From assembly GCA_035326105.1 (NCBI GenBank), contig DAOKYO010000001.1, forward strand, positions 434,001-498,000: a DNA stretch of 64,000 bases, read 5' to 3'. The translations under genes were made by a program, and so were the position numbers. Under the pieces are notes generated by a model. It was not told the origin of the DNA, did no database searches, and saw only the letters and a program-made list of their open reading frames with translations. The DNA is from Bacilli bacterium. Its GTDB lineage: Bacteria; Bacillota_I; Bacilli_A; RFN20; CAG-826. Below, in pieces: positions 45,101 to 53,634 of the stretch (position 1 is the stretch's first letter; each line of letters opens with the position of its first letter).

Positions 45101-46171
45101 ATGGAATATCCATTTGTATTTGAAACGAAAAATATCTGTATCGACTATCAGCTGAAAAAATACTCTTTGCGTGCGGTTAATAAAGTCTCGCTTGCAATCC
45201 ATAAGGGAAGTATCACTGCGCTTGTGGGTGAATCCGGTTCGGGGAAAACGACAATCGCCACTGCATTAATAAACTGTATTTCCGAACCCGGAAAAATTGT
45301 CGAAGGAGAAGTCCTCTATTATCACGATGGAACATATAATCATCAATTCGGCAATGCGGAGCGAATTGATGAGCATACCTTTGTAACCCATGTGGAAAAG
45401 ATGGACAACCAACAATTGAATTTTTTCCGTTGGCTAGAGGCATCGATGGTATTTCAAGGAGCTCAAAGTGCGCTTAATCCTCTGATGACAATTTTTGAGC
45501 AGTTCTTTGAGACGATGCGTGTTCACCAGCAAACACCGATGCCCTATAAAAAGTTCAAAGAAAAAGTTGAGAGACGTTCGCGCGAAGTCCTGGATATCGT
45601 CAATCTTGACAGCGATCGCGTCCTTAAGATGTATGCCCATGAATTAAGCGGCGGAATGAAGCAGCGGGTAATGATAGCTTTTGCGCTTTTACTGCAACCG
45701 AAGTTTATTATTCTCGATGAACCAACAACTGCGCTGGACGTTATAACGCAAGATTATATTTTTAAAATTCTTCAAAGAATTAATCGTGAACAAGGAATAA
45801 CAATGCTCCTTTTAACCCACGATGTCGGAATTGTTGCTAAGTTTGCCGATTATGTCGGGGTTATGTATGGCGGACAACTTATGGAATTCGGAACCACAAC
45901 GGATATTTTCAAACAAAGACTGCACCCGTATACAGATGGGCTTATTTCCTCGACACCTTCAATCATCGCCGATGTAAACAAGTTAGAATCCATACCAGGA
46001 AATCCGGTCGACATCCGTAACTTACCGCCGGGATGTGTTTTTGCGCCCCGTTGCCATAAATGTTTTCATCGTTGTGAAATAGAACGGCCTCACCGCCATT
46101 ATTTCCCCAATGGGCACCAAGTACTTTGTCATTTATATTCTGACAAAACGAAAGGAGATAGCCATGAATAA
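45101..46171 (+). CDS. Opp-type ATPase, OppD/DppD family
   Basis: A 356-residue cytoplasmic ABC ATPase. Walker A G-E-S-G-S-G-K-T-T, signature L-S-G-G-M-K-Q-R, Walker B F-I-I-L-D-E-P-T-T-A-L-D and switch His in L-L-T-H-D-V-G are intact. The C-terminal oligopeptide-transporter domain has P-G-N-P-V-D and the Cys-rich motif C-V-F-A-P-R-C-x-K-C-x-x-x-C that may hold an iron-sulfur cluster. It overlaps the OppF-type gene by eight bases. Confidence 0.95.
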   Translation: MEYPFVFETKNICIDYQLKKYSLRAVNKVSLAIHKGSITALVGESGSGKTTIATALINCISEPGKIVEGEVLYYHDGTYNHQFGNAERIDEHTFVTHVEKMDNQQLNFFRWLEASMVFQGAQSALNPLMTIFEQFFETMRVHQQTPMPYKKFKEKVERRSREVLDIVNLDSDRVLKMYAHELSGGMKQRVMIAFALLLQPKFIILDEPTTALDVITQDYIFKILQRINREQGITMLLLTHDVGIVAKFADYVGVMYGGQLMEFGTTTDIFKQRLHPYTDGLISSTPSIIADVNKLESIPGNPVDIRNLPPGCVFAPRCHKCFHRCEIERPHRHYFPNGHQVLCHLYSDKTKGDSHE

Positions 46172-47180
46172 GGAAGTAATCTTAAGTCTAAAAAACGTTA
46201 ATGTCGTGTTTTCAAAAGTGGGTAAATACGGTATTAAAGAGCATAATTTTCATGTGCTAAAAAACATCAATCTAGATATCCATTCCGGAGAAATAGTTGC
46301 CATTGTCGGGGAATCGGGTTGTGGTAAAACAACACTGGGCAAAATAATCACCGGATTACTGAAGCCCTCTAAGGGCGAGGTTAAGTATCGAAACAATAAT
46401 GTATATGGCTTTTTTAAAAAAGATTTTCAAACCTTTCGTAACGATGTTCAGTTTATCCAGCAGGATTCCTATGCCGCGCTTAACCCGGTTCGGACAATTT
46501 TTCAGTCTCTTTATGCTCCGATTCATGCGCATCATCACGATTATTCGCGGGAGCAAATAAATAGGCGCATAGAAGAATTATTAGGATTGGTTGGGCTTTT
46601 ACCGGCCGAACAGTTTCTAGACAAATATCCCCATCAATTATCCGGTGGGCAGAGGCAAAGAATTCTGATGGCGCGAGCCCTTTCGCTATCACCGAAGTTA
46701 ATTGTAGCCGATGAGCCGGTATCGATGATTGATGTTTCAATGCGGTTATCGATTCTAAAATTAATGGCCAATCTAAATCGGGAATTAAATATTGCTTTCG
46801 TGTATATAACGCATGATTTAGGAACCGCAAAGTTTATAGCCGATGAAGGCAATGTTGCGGTTATGTATTTAGGACAAATTGTTGAATTTGGCCCGATCAG
46901 AGATTTTATTAAACGACCGCTGCACCCTTATTCGCAGGCCCTTATTTCGGCCGTTCCTATTCCCGATCCGCAAATAGCGCGGCAAGTTAAGGAAATTAAA
47001 ATCAAAGGCATGGAGATGTCTTCCTTAGAAAATCGTAATGGTGGATGTCCCTTTTATGCTCGGTGTCCATATTGTCACCCGGATTGTAAAGATGATAAGA
47101 AAGAGTATTTAACTGTCGGCAAGATGAAGGTACTGTGCCCCTATTATGAGGAGATATTAAATGCGAACAAAGATATATAG
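46164..47180 (+). CDS. Opp-type ATPase, OppF/DppF family
   Basis: A 338-residue ABC ATPase, start at 46164 after AAAGGAGA. Walker A G-E-S-G-C-G-K-T-T, signature L-S-G-G-Q-R-Q-R, Walker B L-I-V-A-D-E-P-V-S-M-I-D and switch His Y-I-T-H-D-L are present. The C-terminal Cys set G-G-C-P-F-Y-A-R-C-P-Y-C-H-P-D-C matches OppF. With the OppD-type partner it forms the motor of the importer, so this locus, unlike the two CUT1 loci, has its own ATPases. It overlaps the following small gene by 20 bases. Confidence 0.95.
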   Translation: MNKEVILSLKNVNVVFSKVGKYGIKEHNFHVLKNINLDIHSGEIVAIVGESGCGKTTLGKIITGLLKPSKGEVKYRNNNVYGFFKKDFQTFRNDVQFIQQDSYAALNPVRTIFQSLYAPIHAHHHDYSREQINRRIEELLGLVGLLPAEQFLDKYPHQLSGGQRQRILMARALSLSPKLIVADEPVSMIDVSMRLSILKLMANLNRELNIAFVYITHDLGTAKFIADEGNVAVMYLGQIVEFGPIRDFIKRPLHPYSQALISAVPIPDPQIARQVKEIKIKGMEMSSLENRNGGCPFYARCPYCHPDCKDDKKEYLTVGKMKVLCPYYEEILNANKDI

Positions 47181-47361
47181 CTATGTTGTCCGTGCTTCAT
47201 TAATCATCGGGCTGATGTCCCTAATTTTTTGCTTTTTGACAGATGCCGGAAGCGCTGAATTCTATATTTCGGTTATCTCAACAATTATTAATGCCGGGGT
47301 TTGTCTTATATCGGCAATCTTGTTAAGAAAGGAGATCTATAATGGAAAAGATGAAACGTAA
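47161..47361 (+). CDS. Small two-helix membrane protein in the opp-type operon
   Basis: A 66-residue protein with two predicted membrane helices (A-S-L-I-I-G-L-M-S-L-I-F-C-F-L and V-I-S-T-I-I-N-A-G-V-C-L-I-S-A-I-L). GAGGAG lies seven bases before the ATG. It overlaps oppF-type end by 20 bases and the GH32-like lipoprotein start by 20 bases, so it is tightly embedded and probably real. I do not know a family; it might be an accessory part of the transporter. Confidence 0.6.
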   Translation: MRTKIYSYVVRASLIIGLMSLIFCFLTDAGSAEFYISVISTIINAGVCLISAILLRKEIYNGKDET

Positions 47362-49483
47362 ATTTCTTTTACCGGCGATGGCGACTACTTTACTTGTTTT
47401 ATCAGCCTGTAATGGTTTTGGAGGTTCTATGGGAACTACTAGCGACAATCAATTTATTCCAACTACCCCGTATGAGAGTATTTACCAAGGTTATCGAACG
47501 ACGAGGTATGAATACATTTCGCCTTTAAGCCCGCAGATGGCAGAACAGGGTTATATTCAAAATGATCAGCAAGGCCATAATAATTGGTTTTATCAATTTG
47601 AGAATTCAGCCGGAGAAGGGGAAATGATATGGCAGAACAACCGTTGGGAAAATCAATCCGCTTATATTGACGGAAAGATTATGAAGTCAACGTCCGATGT
47701 TAGCGCGGTAAGGCGGTATGTCGTAAAAGAAGGCGGGGAGGGAACCGTAAATATTTTTGGACGTATTATTCCAGTTGATAGTCCAAATAAAAACGGTTTT
47801 CTTTTGGTTAAGAAAGAATCATTAGTTCTTAAGCGCGTACCCTTAAACGGAGATGAAAAAGATGGACGGTTTTTTTCCTTTACTACCTTTGTGCAAGGCG
47901 GAGACAAGCTTGATTTTGTTTTGGAAGGGAATCTTGAAATTAGCTTCAATCCGATTTTAAGTTATGGAAATTTGACGTTTGATTCGCTTCATCAAGATTT
48001 GACCGGAACTTTTGAAAATGGCAAAGTTAAACATTACGGGGATGTTCATCCTTATTACGCTAACGGAAAAATGTATATGTATTATCTGGCGACCAATGGA
48101 AACTATGATACCTTACTTACCGATAGCGGAAATATGATTAACTTTGCTCCTAACGAAGGGCTAAGAAAAGATGGAACAAATGGGCCGACGGCTCCTTATT
48201 ATGTTTTGGGAATTACTAAAGAAGGGGATGAATATCGCTCTCTTTTTGGTTATAGCAGCAGCGTCATATTTGGATCAAAAAGTAAAGATCTTTTAGTTTG
48301 GGAAGATGGTCAGGGCGTAGATGATAATTTCGTAACGACCTTCTTGCCTAGAGTTTCTTATCCGGGAGGGGCCCGCGACCCATATGTATTTTATGATCCG
48401 GATACCAATCAGTATCGCGCGATATATTTAGGCTACTATAATAATAAATTTTATGAAGGACAAAATCCCAATGATTTTGACTGCGGGCTTTCAGTTGTGA
48501 CCTCAGTCGGAGATAGTATGGCTTACTGGCAAGATCAGCAACGGGAAGTTTTGCGCTTTGATAATGCGGGGGCATCCAAACGCGATGAACCAGAATGTCC
48601 GCAAATGATGAAGATAGGAAATCGCTGGTATATATTCGCTTCCTTATACGGGCAGTCGGTGCATGGAGTCGGTGCTCTATCCTATTGGACAGGAGAGGCA
48701 AATAAGACAATCGACAAAGCAAATTTCTTATCCAACGGTGAACGACGGCTCGATGGCGAAGATTTATGCGCAGCACAATTGGTTCAGGTTAACGATCGGG
48801 TTTATATGTTTGGCTGGATTCCTCAAAAAGCCGATGCCGGTGATTGGGGAGGGGCGCTTAATATCATGCGGGAAGTCTATCAAAAAAGTGATGGATCGTT
48901 GGCTACAAGGCTAGATCCTTATATGACAAATTTATTAAACGGAGGTCTTTTATTTTCCTCTTTAAACGATGAAAGTGCTATTAGTAATCAATATGATGTT
49001 GAGGACGGAGTTATACATTTTACCGATGTCACAACCAGCGAAACAGGAATTTCCGCCCATCCTTTACACACGTTTATGATTCCCGACACTTACTCCCGAA
49101 CAATGCTCCAGTTTAAAGTTGAAAAGAAAGATTCTAGTCGCTTTGGATTTCGACTTGATAGCGAAAATTCTACCAAGTACAGTGCCGGAATAATTGATGT
49201 CGATGGCAAGCAAATTCAGTTAATTAAGAAAACTTCGGGAGGAATTCAAACAAGAAGTAAATTATCCAATATCGAGTTAAAAGACGAAGTCAATGTGAAA
49301 GTTATTATCGAAGGAACTTTTGTCGAACTATTTATTGATGACCAATATTCGCTTACAGGAAAAATGGATAACGTTGAACTTCAAGACTTTACAATTTCGC
49401 TTTTTGCGGACGACCAAGCGGCTTTAATTAAAGATGTAAGGGTATCTATGTTAACTCCGGGTCAGTACGTATACTCCCTATAA
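47342..49483 (+). CDS. Surface GH32-like glycosidase lipoprotein
   Basis: A 713-residue lipoprotein (lipobox L-S-A-C, Cys23), AAGGAGAT six bases before the ATG. Residues about 50-205 form a beta-sandwich domain without recognised family. The GH32-like five-bladed domain (about 225-540) has Asp234 in Y-G-D-V-H-P-Y, Asp346 in A-R-D-P-Y-V-F and Glu418 in E-P-E-C-P-Q, the three catalytic positions. A C-terminal beta-sandwich (about 550-705; V-E-L-F-I-D-D-Q-Y-S-L) follows, as in GH32. It would act outside on a fructan-like glycan and feed the Opp-type importer, while the GH32 at 38258 acts inside. Substrate is not proven. Confidence 0.85.
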   Translation: MEKMKRKFLLPAMATTLLVLSACNGFGGSMGTTSDNQFIPTTPYESIYQGYRTTRYEYISPLSPQMAEQGYIQNDQQGHNNWFYQFENSAGEGEMIWQNNRWENQSAYIDGKIMKSTSDVSAVRRYVVKEGGEGTVNIFGRIIPVDSPNKNGFLLVKKESLVLKRVPLNGDEKDGRFFSFTTFVQGGDKLDFVLEGNLEISFNPILSYGNLTFDSLHQDLTGTFENGKVKHYGDVHPYYANGKMYMYYLATNGNYDTLLTDSGNMINFAPNEGLRKDGTNGPTAPYYVLGITKEGDEYRSLFGYSSSVIFGSKSKDLLVWEDGQGVDDNFVTTFLPRVSYPGGARDPYVFYDPDTNQYRAIYLGYYNNKFYEGQNPNDFDCGLSVVTSVGDSMAYWQDQQREVLRFDNAGASKRDEPECPQMMKIGNRWYIFASLYGQSVHGVGALSYWTGEANKTIDKANFLSNGERRLDGEDLCAAQLVQVNDRVYMFGWIPQKADAGDWGGALNIMREVYQKSDGSLATRLDPYMTNLLNGGLLFSSLNDESAISNQYDVEDGVIHFTDVTTSETGISAHPLHTFMIPDTYSRTMLQFKVEKKDSSRFGFRLDSENSTKYSAGIIDVDGKQIQLIKKTSGGIQTRSKLSNIELKDEVNVKVIIEGTFVELFIDDQYSLTGKMDNVELQDFTISLFADDQAALIKDVRVSMLTPGQYVYSL

Positions 49484-49492
49484 AGTCATAAA

Positions 49493-49528
49493 AAAACTGG
49501 AAGTCCATCATAGTGGCTTCCAGTTTTT
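49493..49528. terminator. Terminator after GH32-like gene, also for rubredoxin
   Basis: AAAACTGGAAG pairs with CTTCCAGTTTT around a 13-base loop; T and A runs flank it, so it can end both the plus-strand operon (stop 49483) and the minus-strand rubredoxin (stop 49530). Confidence 0.85.
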
Positions 49529-49529
49529 A

Positions 49530-49688
49530 TTATAGTTTTATGAACATGTCTTTGCTAACGCCGCAGACGGGGCATACCCAAGTATCTGGAATGTCTTCAA
49601 ACTTTGTTCCGGGAGCGATTCCACCATCCGGATCACCAATTTCTTCATCGTAAATATAGCCACAGGCTGTGCATTGATATTTTTCCAT
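49530..49688 (-). CDS. Rubredoxin
   Basis: A 52-residue electron carrier. Two C-x-x-C-G knuckles bind one iron: C-T-A-C-G-Y-I-Y-D near the N-terminus and W-V-C-P-V-C-G-V near the C-terminus, with the usual P-G-T-K-F-E-D-I-P-D-T-W between them. Length and spacing are standard for rubredoxins. The ATG at 49688 follows AGGAG by eight bases; a second ATG two codons upstream is too close to it. Rubredoxins serve oxygen and peroxide reduction in anaerobes; the partner is not encoded nearby. Confidence 0.95.
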   Translation of the reverse strand: MEKYQCTACGYIYDEEIGDPDGGIAPGTKFEDIPDTWVCPVCGVSKDMFIKL

Positions 49689-49782
49689 ATTCATTGCTCC
49701 TTTTTAATTATTATAATAATTTTTAGAAGTTAAATCCAGTCTTAGAAGAAAAGACTAAAGCTAAATAATGTAAACGGAAAAA

Positions 49783-50418
49783 CTATTCGCTGATAGTTAA
49801 AACAGCCCGCTTATTACCCAGTGCGAGTATCACCATCGGGATTGATAATCCCACAACCGCAATTAACCTAATTGATGGTAGTACATAATCGGGAGAAACA
49901 AGGCCTAAACCATAACTATTATTGATTTCAGTATAAATATCTATCGAACGACAAATTGCGTAAATTTCAAAAATCGTGTAGATAGAGATAACCACTAGAA
50001 ATGCAATTGAAGAAATTAGTTGAAGTGAGGCATATTTAACTAATTGCTCCTTGCTAGCTGTAGATAGGGCTCGTTTACGAAGTCCGGCGGAAAATACAAG
50101 TCCTAAAATAGCCACCCCTAAGACCAACATTATAAGAAGCAATTCCACAACAAGCAGTGGTCGAAGACTCAAAAAAAGTTGATATAAATCTTGTGGAAAA
50201 GAGGATAATCCACTCATTTCAGCTAAGGTTTGATTATAGGAGCTTAGGCTAGATAAACTGGTTAACGTCGTTACTCCCATAAGGCATACAAAAACGATAA
50301 ACAACACAAAAATATACTTGGAATAAATCTTCTGCCCTAAAGAAGTTACACCTTTAGAAAAAGTTATTTTCGTTGAAGGTGTGATCCCCTCGTTATCTTC
50401 TAGAATGCTATCTGTCAT
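49783..50418 (-). CDS. Four-helix membrane protein, unknown
   Basis: A 211-residue protein behind AGGAGG. Four hydrophobic segments are seen: Y-I-F-V-L-F-I-V-F-V-C-L, V-V-E-L-L-L-I-M-L-V-L-G-V-A-I-L, L-I-S-S-I-A-F-L-V-V-I-S-I-Y, and L-I-A-V-V-G-L-S-I-P-M-V-I-L-A-L. The N-terminal 30 residues are polar. The loop between helices one and two is Ser-rich and probably outside. I do not recognise a family, and the rubredoxin gene 94 bases downstream gives no firm clue. Confidence 0.7.
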   Translation of the reverse strand: MTDSILEDNEGITPSTKITFSKGVTSLGQKIYSKYIFVLFIVFVCLMGVTTLTSLSSLSSYNQTLAEMSGLSSFPQDLYQLFLSLRPLLVVELLLIMLVLGVAILGLVFSAGLRKRALSTASKEQLVKYASLQLISSIAFLVVISIYTIFEIYAICRSIDIYTEINNSYGLGLVSPDYVLPSIRLIAVVGLSIPMVILALGNKRAVLTISE

Positions 50419-50839
50419 AAAAGCCTCCTTTTTTATAATTACATATTAGAATAGTCACTAAGAATATGTTTTATTTGCAAGCATACCTGTGCCACCTATT
50501 AATAATTATTTTTTTAAGATATTGATATAATATATTTGCATTTATCATTTTTAGCATGATTTCATAATGAAACGATATATTTTTGTATTGAAATGTTGCT
50601 TTTAGTTTTTATTTTAAAAATGCGTTGCAAAAATAGCTATAAATAATTGATTATATATTGCTATTTCCAACTTAATGATAAAAAACGGGTTTAATCTTAT
50701 TTAGCATTTTATGAAGTAAATGGCACCCTAATAAAATTAGGTTCTATTTGGATAATCGGTTTCATTGTAAAAAAAGTAAAATAGTGTTGATTTATGTTTT
50801 ATTTATGCAAGAATTAGGTGTTCTCTTTGGGAGGCCAAA
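50419..50839. other. AT-rich intergenic region before purB
   Basis: About 420 bases, very AT-rich, between the divergent membrane-protein gene and purB. I looked for a purine riboswitch and did not see its conserved core. No clear ORF or strong promoter consensus; the purB ribosome site GGGAGG is at the right end. Confidence 0.5.
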
Positions 50840-52270
50840 ATGGATACGTACATTAGTCCCTTGTCAAATCGCTATGCGAGTGATGAGATGAAGTATATAT
50901 TCAGTGCCCAATATCGTTTCGCTTCATGGCGAAAACTTTGGGTTTCTTTGGCTAAAGCCGAAAAAAAATTGGGCTTAAATATAAGCGATGAGCAGATTGA
51001 AGAATTATCTGCTCATGTTAATGATATTGATTTTGCAGTGGCGGAAAAATACGAACATCGTTTTCGGCACGAAGTAATGGCACATATCTATGCCTATGGC
51101 GATGTATGTCCGTTGGCCCGCCCCATCATTCATTTAGGAGCCACGAGTTCATATGTTATGGATAATGGTGATTTACTTCAAATTCGCGATGCTTTATTAG
51201 TCGTTGAAAGCTGGCTTGTTACCCTGATTAAAGAATTGAGTGCTTTTGCTCTTAAACATAGATATCAGCCGACCCTTGCCTATACTCATTTTCAAGCCGC
51301 GCAGCCAACGACATTAGGAAAAAGAGCCGCGCTGTGGATGAATGATTTAGTTTTCGACTTAAGCGAAGTTCATCATCTCCTAGATGATTTGCCCTTTTTT
51401 GGTTGTAAAGGAACAACCGGAACTCAGGCAAGTTTTTTGGAACTGTTTGCTGACGATGAAGAAAAAGTTAAAAAATTAGAAAAACTTATCGCTCAGGATC
51501 TTGAGTTTACGCATATCGTACCGGTGAGCGGACAAACTTATTCTCGCAAATGGGATAGCAGAGCGTTGTCCGTTTTGAGCGGAATTGCGCAAAGCGGCAG
51601 TAAATTTGCCAATGATATACGACTTATGGCTCATCTTAAGGAAGTAGACGAGCCCTTTGAAAGTGAGCAGATTGGCTCTTCGGCCATGCCTTACAAAAAA
51701 AACCCGATGCGAAGCGAACGGTTAACCTCTTTGGCTCGGTTTGTCATGGTAGACAATTTAAACCCGGTCTGGACAGCCGCTAATCAGTGGTTAGAAAGAA
51801 CACTTGACGACAGCGCAAACAAGCGACTTTCAGTTGCGGAGGCCTTTTTGGCCACCGATGCTGTTTTGGACTTATATTTAAATATCATCAGTGGACTGGT
51901 TGTCTATCCTAAAATGATGGAAAAACACCTCGATGAAGAATTGCCTTTTATGGCTACGGAAAACATTCTTATGTATCTTGTGAATGATAAGGGCCAGGAC
52001 CGACAAAACGTTCATTCTATTTTGCGAGATTTATCCTTGAAGGCGGGAGCGGAAGTTAAAATGGAGGGCCAAGAAAATCGGCTTCTAAAATATATTGAAG
52101 AAGATCAACGATTAGCCATTACCCATGAAGAAATTATTCATTTATTGGATATTAAGAATTTCATCGGTCGCGCTCCTCAGCAGGTTATCGACTTTATAAG
52201 TGAGGTCATAAATCCGCTTCTTGCGGATTATAGTGATATTAAGCTAATGAAGAGTGAAGTAACTCTTTAG
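50840..52270 (+). CDS. purB: Adenylosuccinate lyase
   Basis: A 476-residue enzyme of the fumarase/aspartase superfamily that splits adenylosuccinate to AMP and fumarate (and SAICAR in de novo purine synthesis). The superfamily signature is G-S-S-A-M-P-Y-K-K-N-P near residue 281; H-L-G-A-T-S-S-Y (about 98) and the T-H-F-Q-A-A-Q-P-T-T (about 151) segment are the other active-site parts. Length fits the bacterial long form. GGGAGG precedes the ATG. It is eight bases before purA, so both steps from IMP to AMP are made together. Confidence 0.97.
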   Translation: MDTYISPLSNRYASDEMKYIFSAQYRFASWRKLWVSLAKAEKKLGLNISDEQIEELSAHVNDIDFAVAEKYEHRFRHEVMAHIYAYGDVCPLARPIIHLGATSSYVMDNGDLLQIRDALLVVESWLVTLIKELSAFALKHRYQPTLAYTHFQAAQPTTLGKRAALWMNDLVFDLSEVHHLLDDLPFFGCKGTTGTQASFLELFADDEEKVKKLEKLIAQDLEFTHIVPVSGQTYSRKWDSRALSVLSGIAQSGSKFANDIRLMAHLKEVDEPFESEQIGSSAMPYKKNPMRSERLTSLARFVMVDNLNPVWTAANQWLERTLDDSANKRLSVAEAFLATDAVLDLYLNIISGLVVYPKMMEKHLDEELPFMATENILMYLVNDKGQDRQNVHSILRDLSLKAGAEVKMEGQENRLLKYIEEDQRLAITHEEIIHLLDIKNFIGRAPQQVIDFISEVINPLLADYSDIKLMKSEVTL

Positions 52271-52278
52271 GAGGAAAT

Positions 52279-53553
52279 ATGCTTGCAGCAATCGTAGGAG
52301 TTAACTGGGGCGACGAAGGCAAAGGGAGAATGGTTGACCTTTTATCCGATAAGTATGATGTGGTTGTCCGCTACCAAGGCGGCAATAATGCCGGTCATAC
52401 TGTTGTTAATGAGAAGGGCAAATTCATTCTTAATCTTCTACCGTCCGGCATCCTAAGGGAAAAGACGATTAATGTGATGGGACAGGGAATGGTTATTGAT
52501 GTTGAACATCTTTTTCATGAAGTTGAACATCTCCGTCAATCGGGAATTAACATCAGCCCGAAAAATTTAAAAATAAGTGACCAAGCCACTATTTGTCTGC
52601 CATTCAATAAGCTTTTGGATGAATTGGAAGAAGATCGGCTTGGGGCTAATAAATTTGGATCTACTCGTCGGGGTATTGCTCCGGTTTATAGCGATAAATA
52701 TATGAAGAAAGCTCTGCGAATGAGCGATTTAAAAGACTTTGCCAAACTAAAAACCAAACTTCCGTCTCTAGTAGAATGGAAGAATCTTTTGATTGAAAAA
52801 GGCTATGGTCATGAGGCAATTAAAGTTGACGAATTAATAAAATGGTTAGAAAAATACGGACTTTATTTTCTTCCCTATATCGTCGATACAACGACATTTT
52901 TGAGGTCGATGATGAAGGAAAATAAGAATATCATGTTTGAAGCACAATTAGGTGCCTTAAGAGATATCGACTATGGAATTTATCCATTTACATCATCGTC
53001 AAACACCATAGCGAGTTATGCCCCGATTGGTTCAGGAATTCCTTTTGCTCATCTCGATGAAACTCTGGGGATTATGAAAGCCTATAGTACCTGTGTTGGC
53101 GCGGGTCCTTTTGTGGCCGAGATGTTTGATCAACAGGGAGATGCTCTCCGCGAAGCCGGACATGAATATGGCGCGGCAACGGGACGGCCGAGACGGGTCG
53201 GTGGTTTTGATATCGTGGCTTCCCGTTACGGAGTTTTAATGCAAGGTGCTACCGCAATTGCGCTCACTAAACTAGATGTTTTAAGCGGGTTAAAAAGAAT
53301 ACCGGTTGTCGTCGCCTATGAAGTCGATGGCAGGCAAATTGACTTCTTTCCTAAAGGTGAAGAACTTGAACGAGCCAAGCCAATATATGAGTATCTTCCT
53401 GGATTCAATGAAGATATATCTAAGGCTCGAAGTTTAGAGGATTTACCACTGGCAGCAATAAGTTATATTCGTTATCTAGAAAAGGCTGTGGATTGCCCAA
53501 TTCAGTATGTCTCCGTCGGACCCAGTCGCGAGGAGTATATTAAACTTTTTTAA
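52279..53553 (+). CDS. purA: Adenylosuccinate synthetase
   Basis: A 424-residue enzyme that joins IMP and aspartate using GTP. The P-loop-like W-G-D-E-G-K-G-R (10-17), the N-A-G-H-T-V segment (38-43), G-S-T-R-R-G-I-A-P (about 130) and the C-terminal T-K-L-D-V-L-S-G and S-V-G-P-S-R-E motifs are all present. Length is standard. TAGGAGG lies nine bases before the ATG. It forms a two-gene unit with purB. Confidence 0.97.
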   Translation: MLAAIVGVNWGDEGKGRMVDLLSDKYDVVVRYQGGNNAGHTVVNEKGKFILNLLPSGILREKTINVMGQGMVIDVEHLFHEVEHLRQSGINISPKNLKISDQATICLPFNKLLDELEEDRLGANKFGSTRRGIAPVYSDKYMKKALRMSDLKDFAKLKTKLPSLVEWKNLLIEKGYGHEAIKVDELIKWLEKYGLYFLPYIVDTTTFLRSMMKENKNIMFEAQLGALRDIDYGIYPFTSSSNTIASYAPIGSGIPFAHLDETLGIMKAYSTCVGAGPFVAEMFDQQGDALREAGHEYGAATGRPRRVGGFDIVASRYGVLMQGATAIALTKLDVLSGLKRIPVVVAYEVDGRQIDFFPKGEELERAKPIYEYLPGFNEDISKARSLEDLPLAAISYIRYLEKAVDCPIQYVSVGPSREEYIKLF

Positions 53554-53579
53554 TCATGCTTTTAATTATTTCACTTTAT

Positions 53580-53608
53580 TTGCTCGCTTTATTTTTACGG
53601 AGTAAAAT
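53580..53608 (+). promoter_or_regulatory. Promoter of the class I aldolase gene
   Basis: TTGCTC (53580-53585), 17-base spacer, TAAAAT (53603-53608), followed by a GGAAGG ribosome site. It suggests the aldolase is transcribed separately from purBA. Confidence 0.55.
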
Positions 53609-53634
53609 ATATACAGAAAGTGGAAGGTGTTAAT

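Noticed and set aside
48348..48776. Minus-strand frame of 142 codons inside the GH32-like gene
   Set aside because: Fully inside a recognised enzyme gene, rich in Arg and His, no start site.
49738..49756. AGTCTT/AAGACT hairpin as a terminator of the membrane-protein gene
   Set aside because: The stem is only six pairs and no T-run follows on the minus strand, so read-through into rubredoxin is as likely.
50419..50839. Purine riboswitch before purB
   Set aside because: The AT-rich leader does not show the conserved purine-aptamer core or a following terminator.
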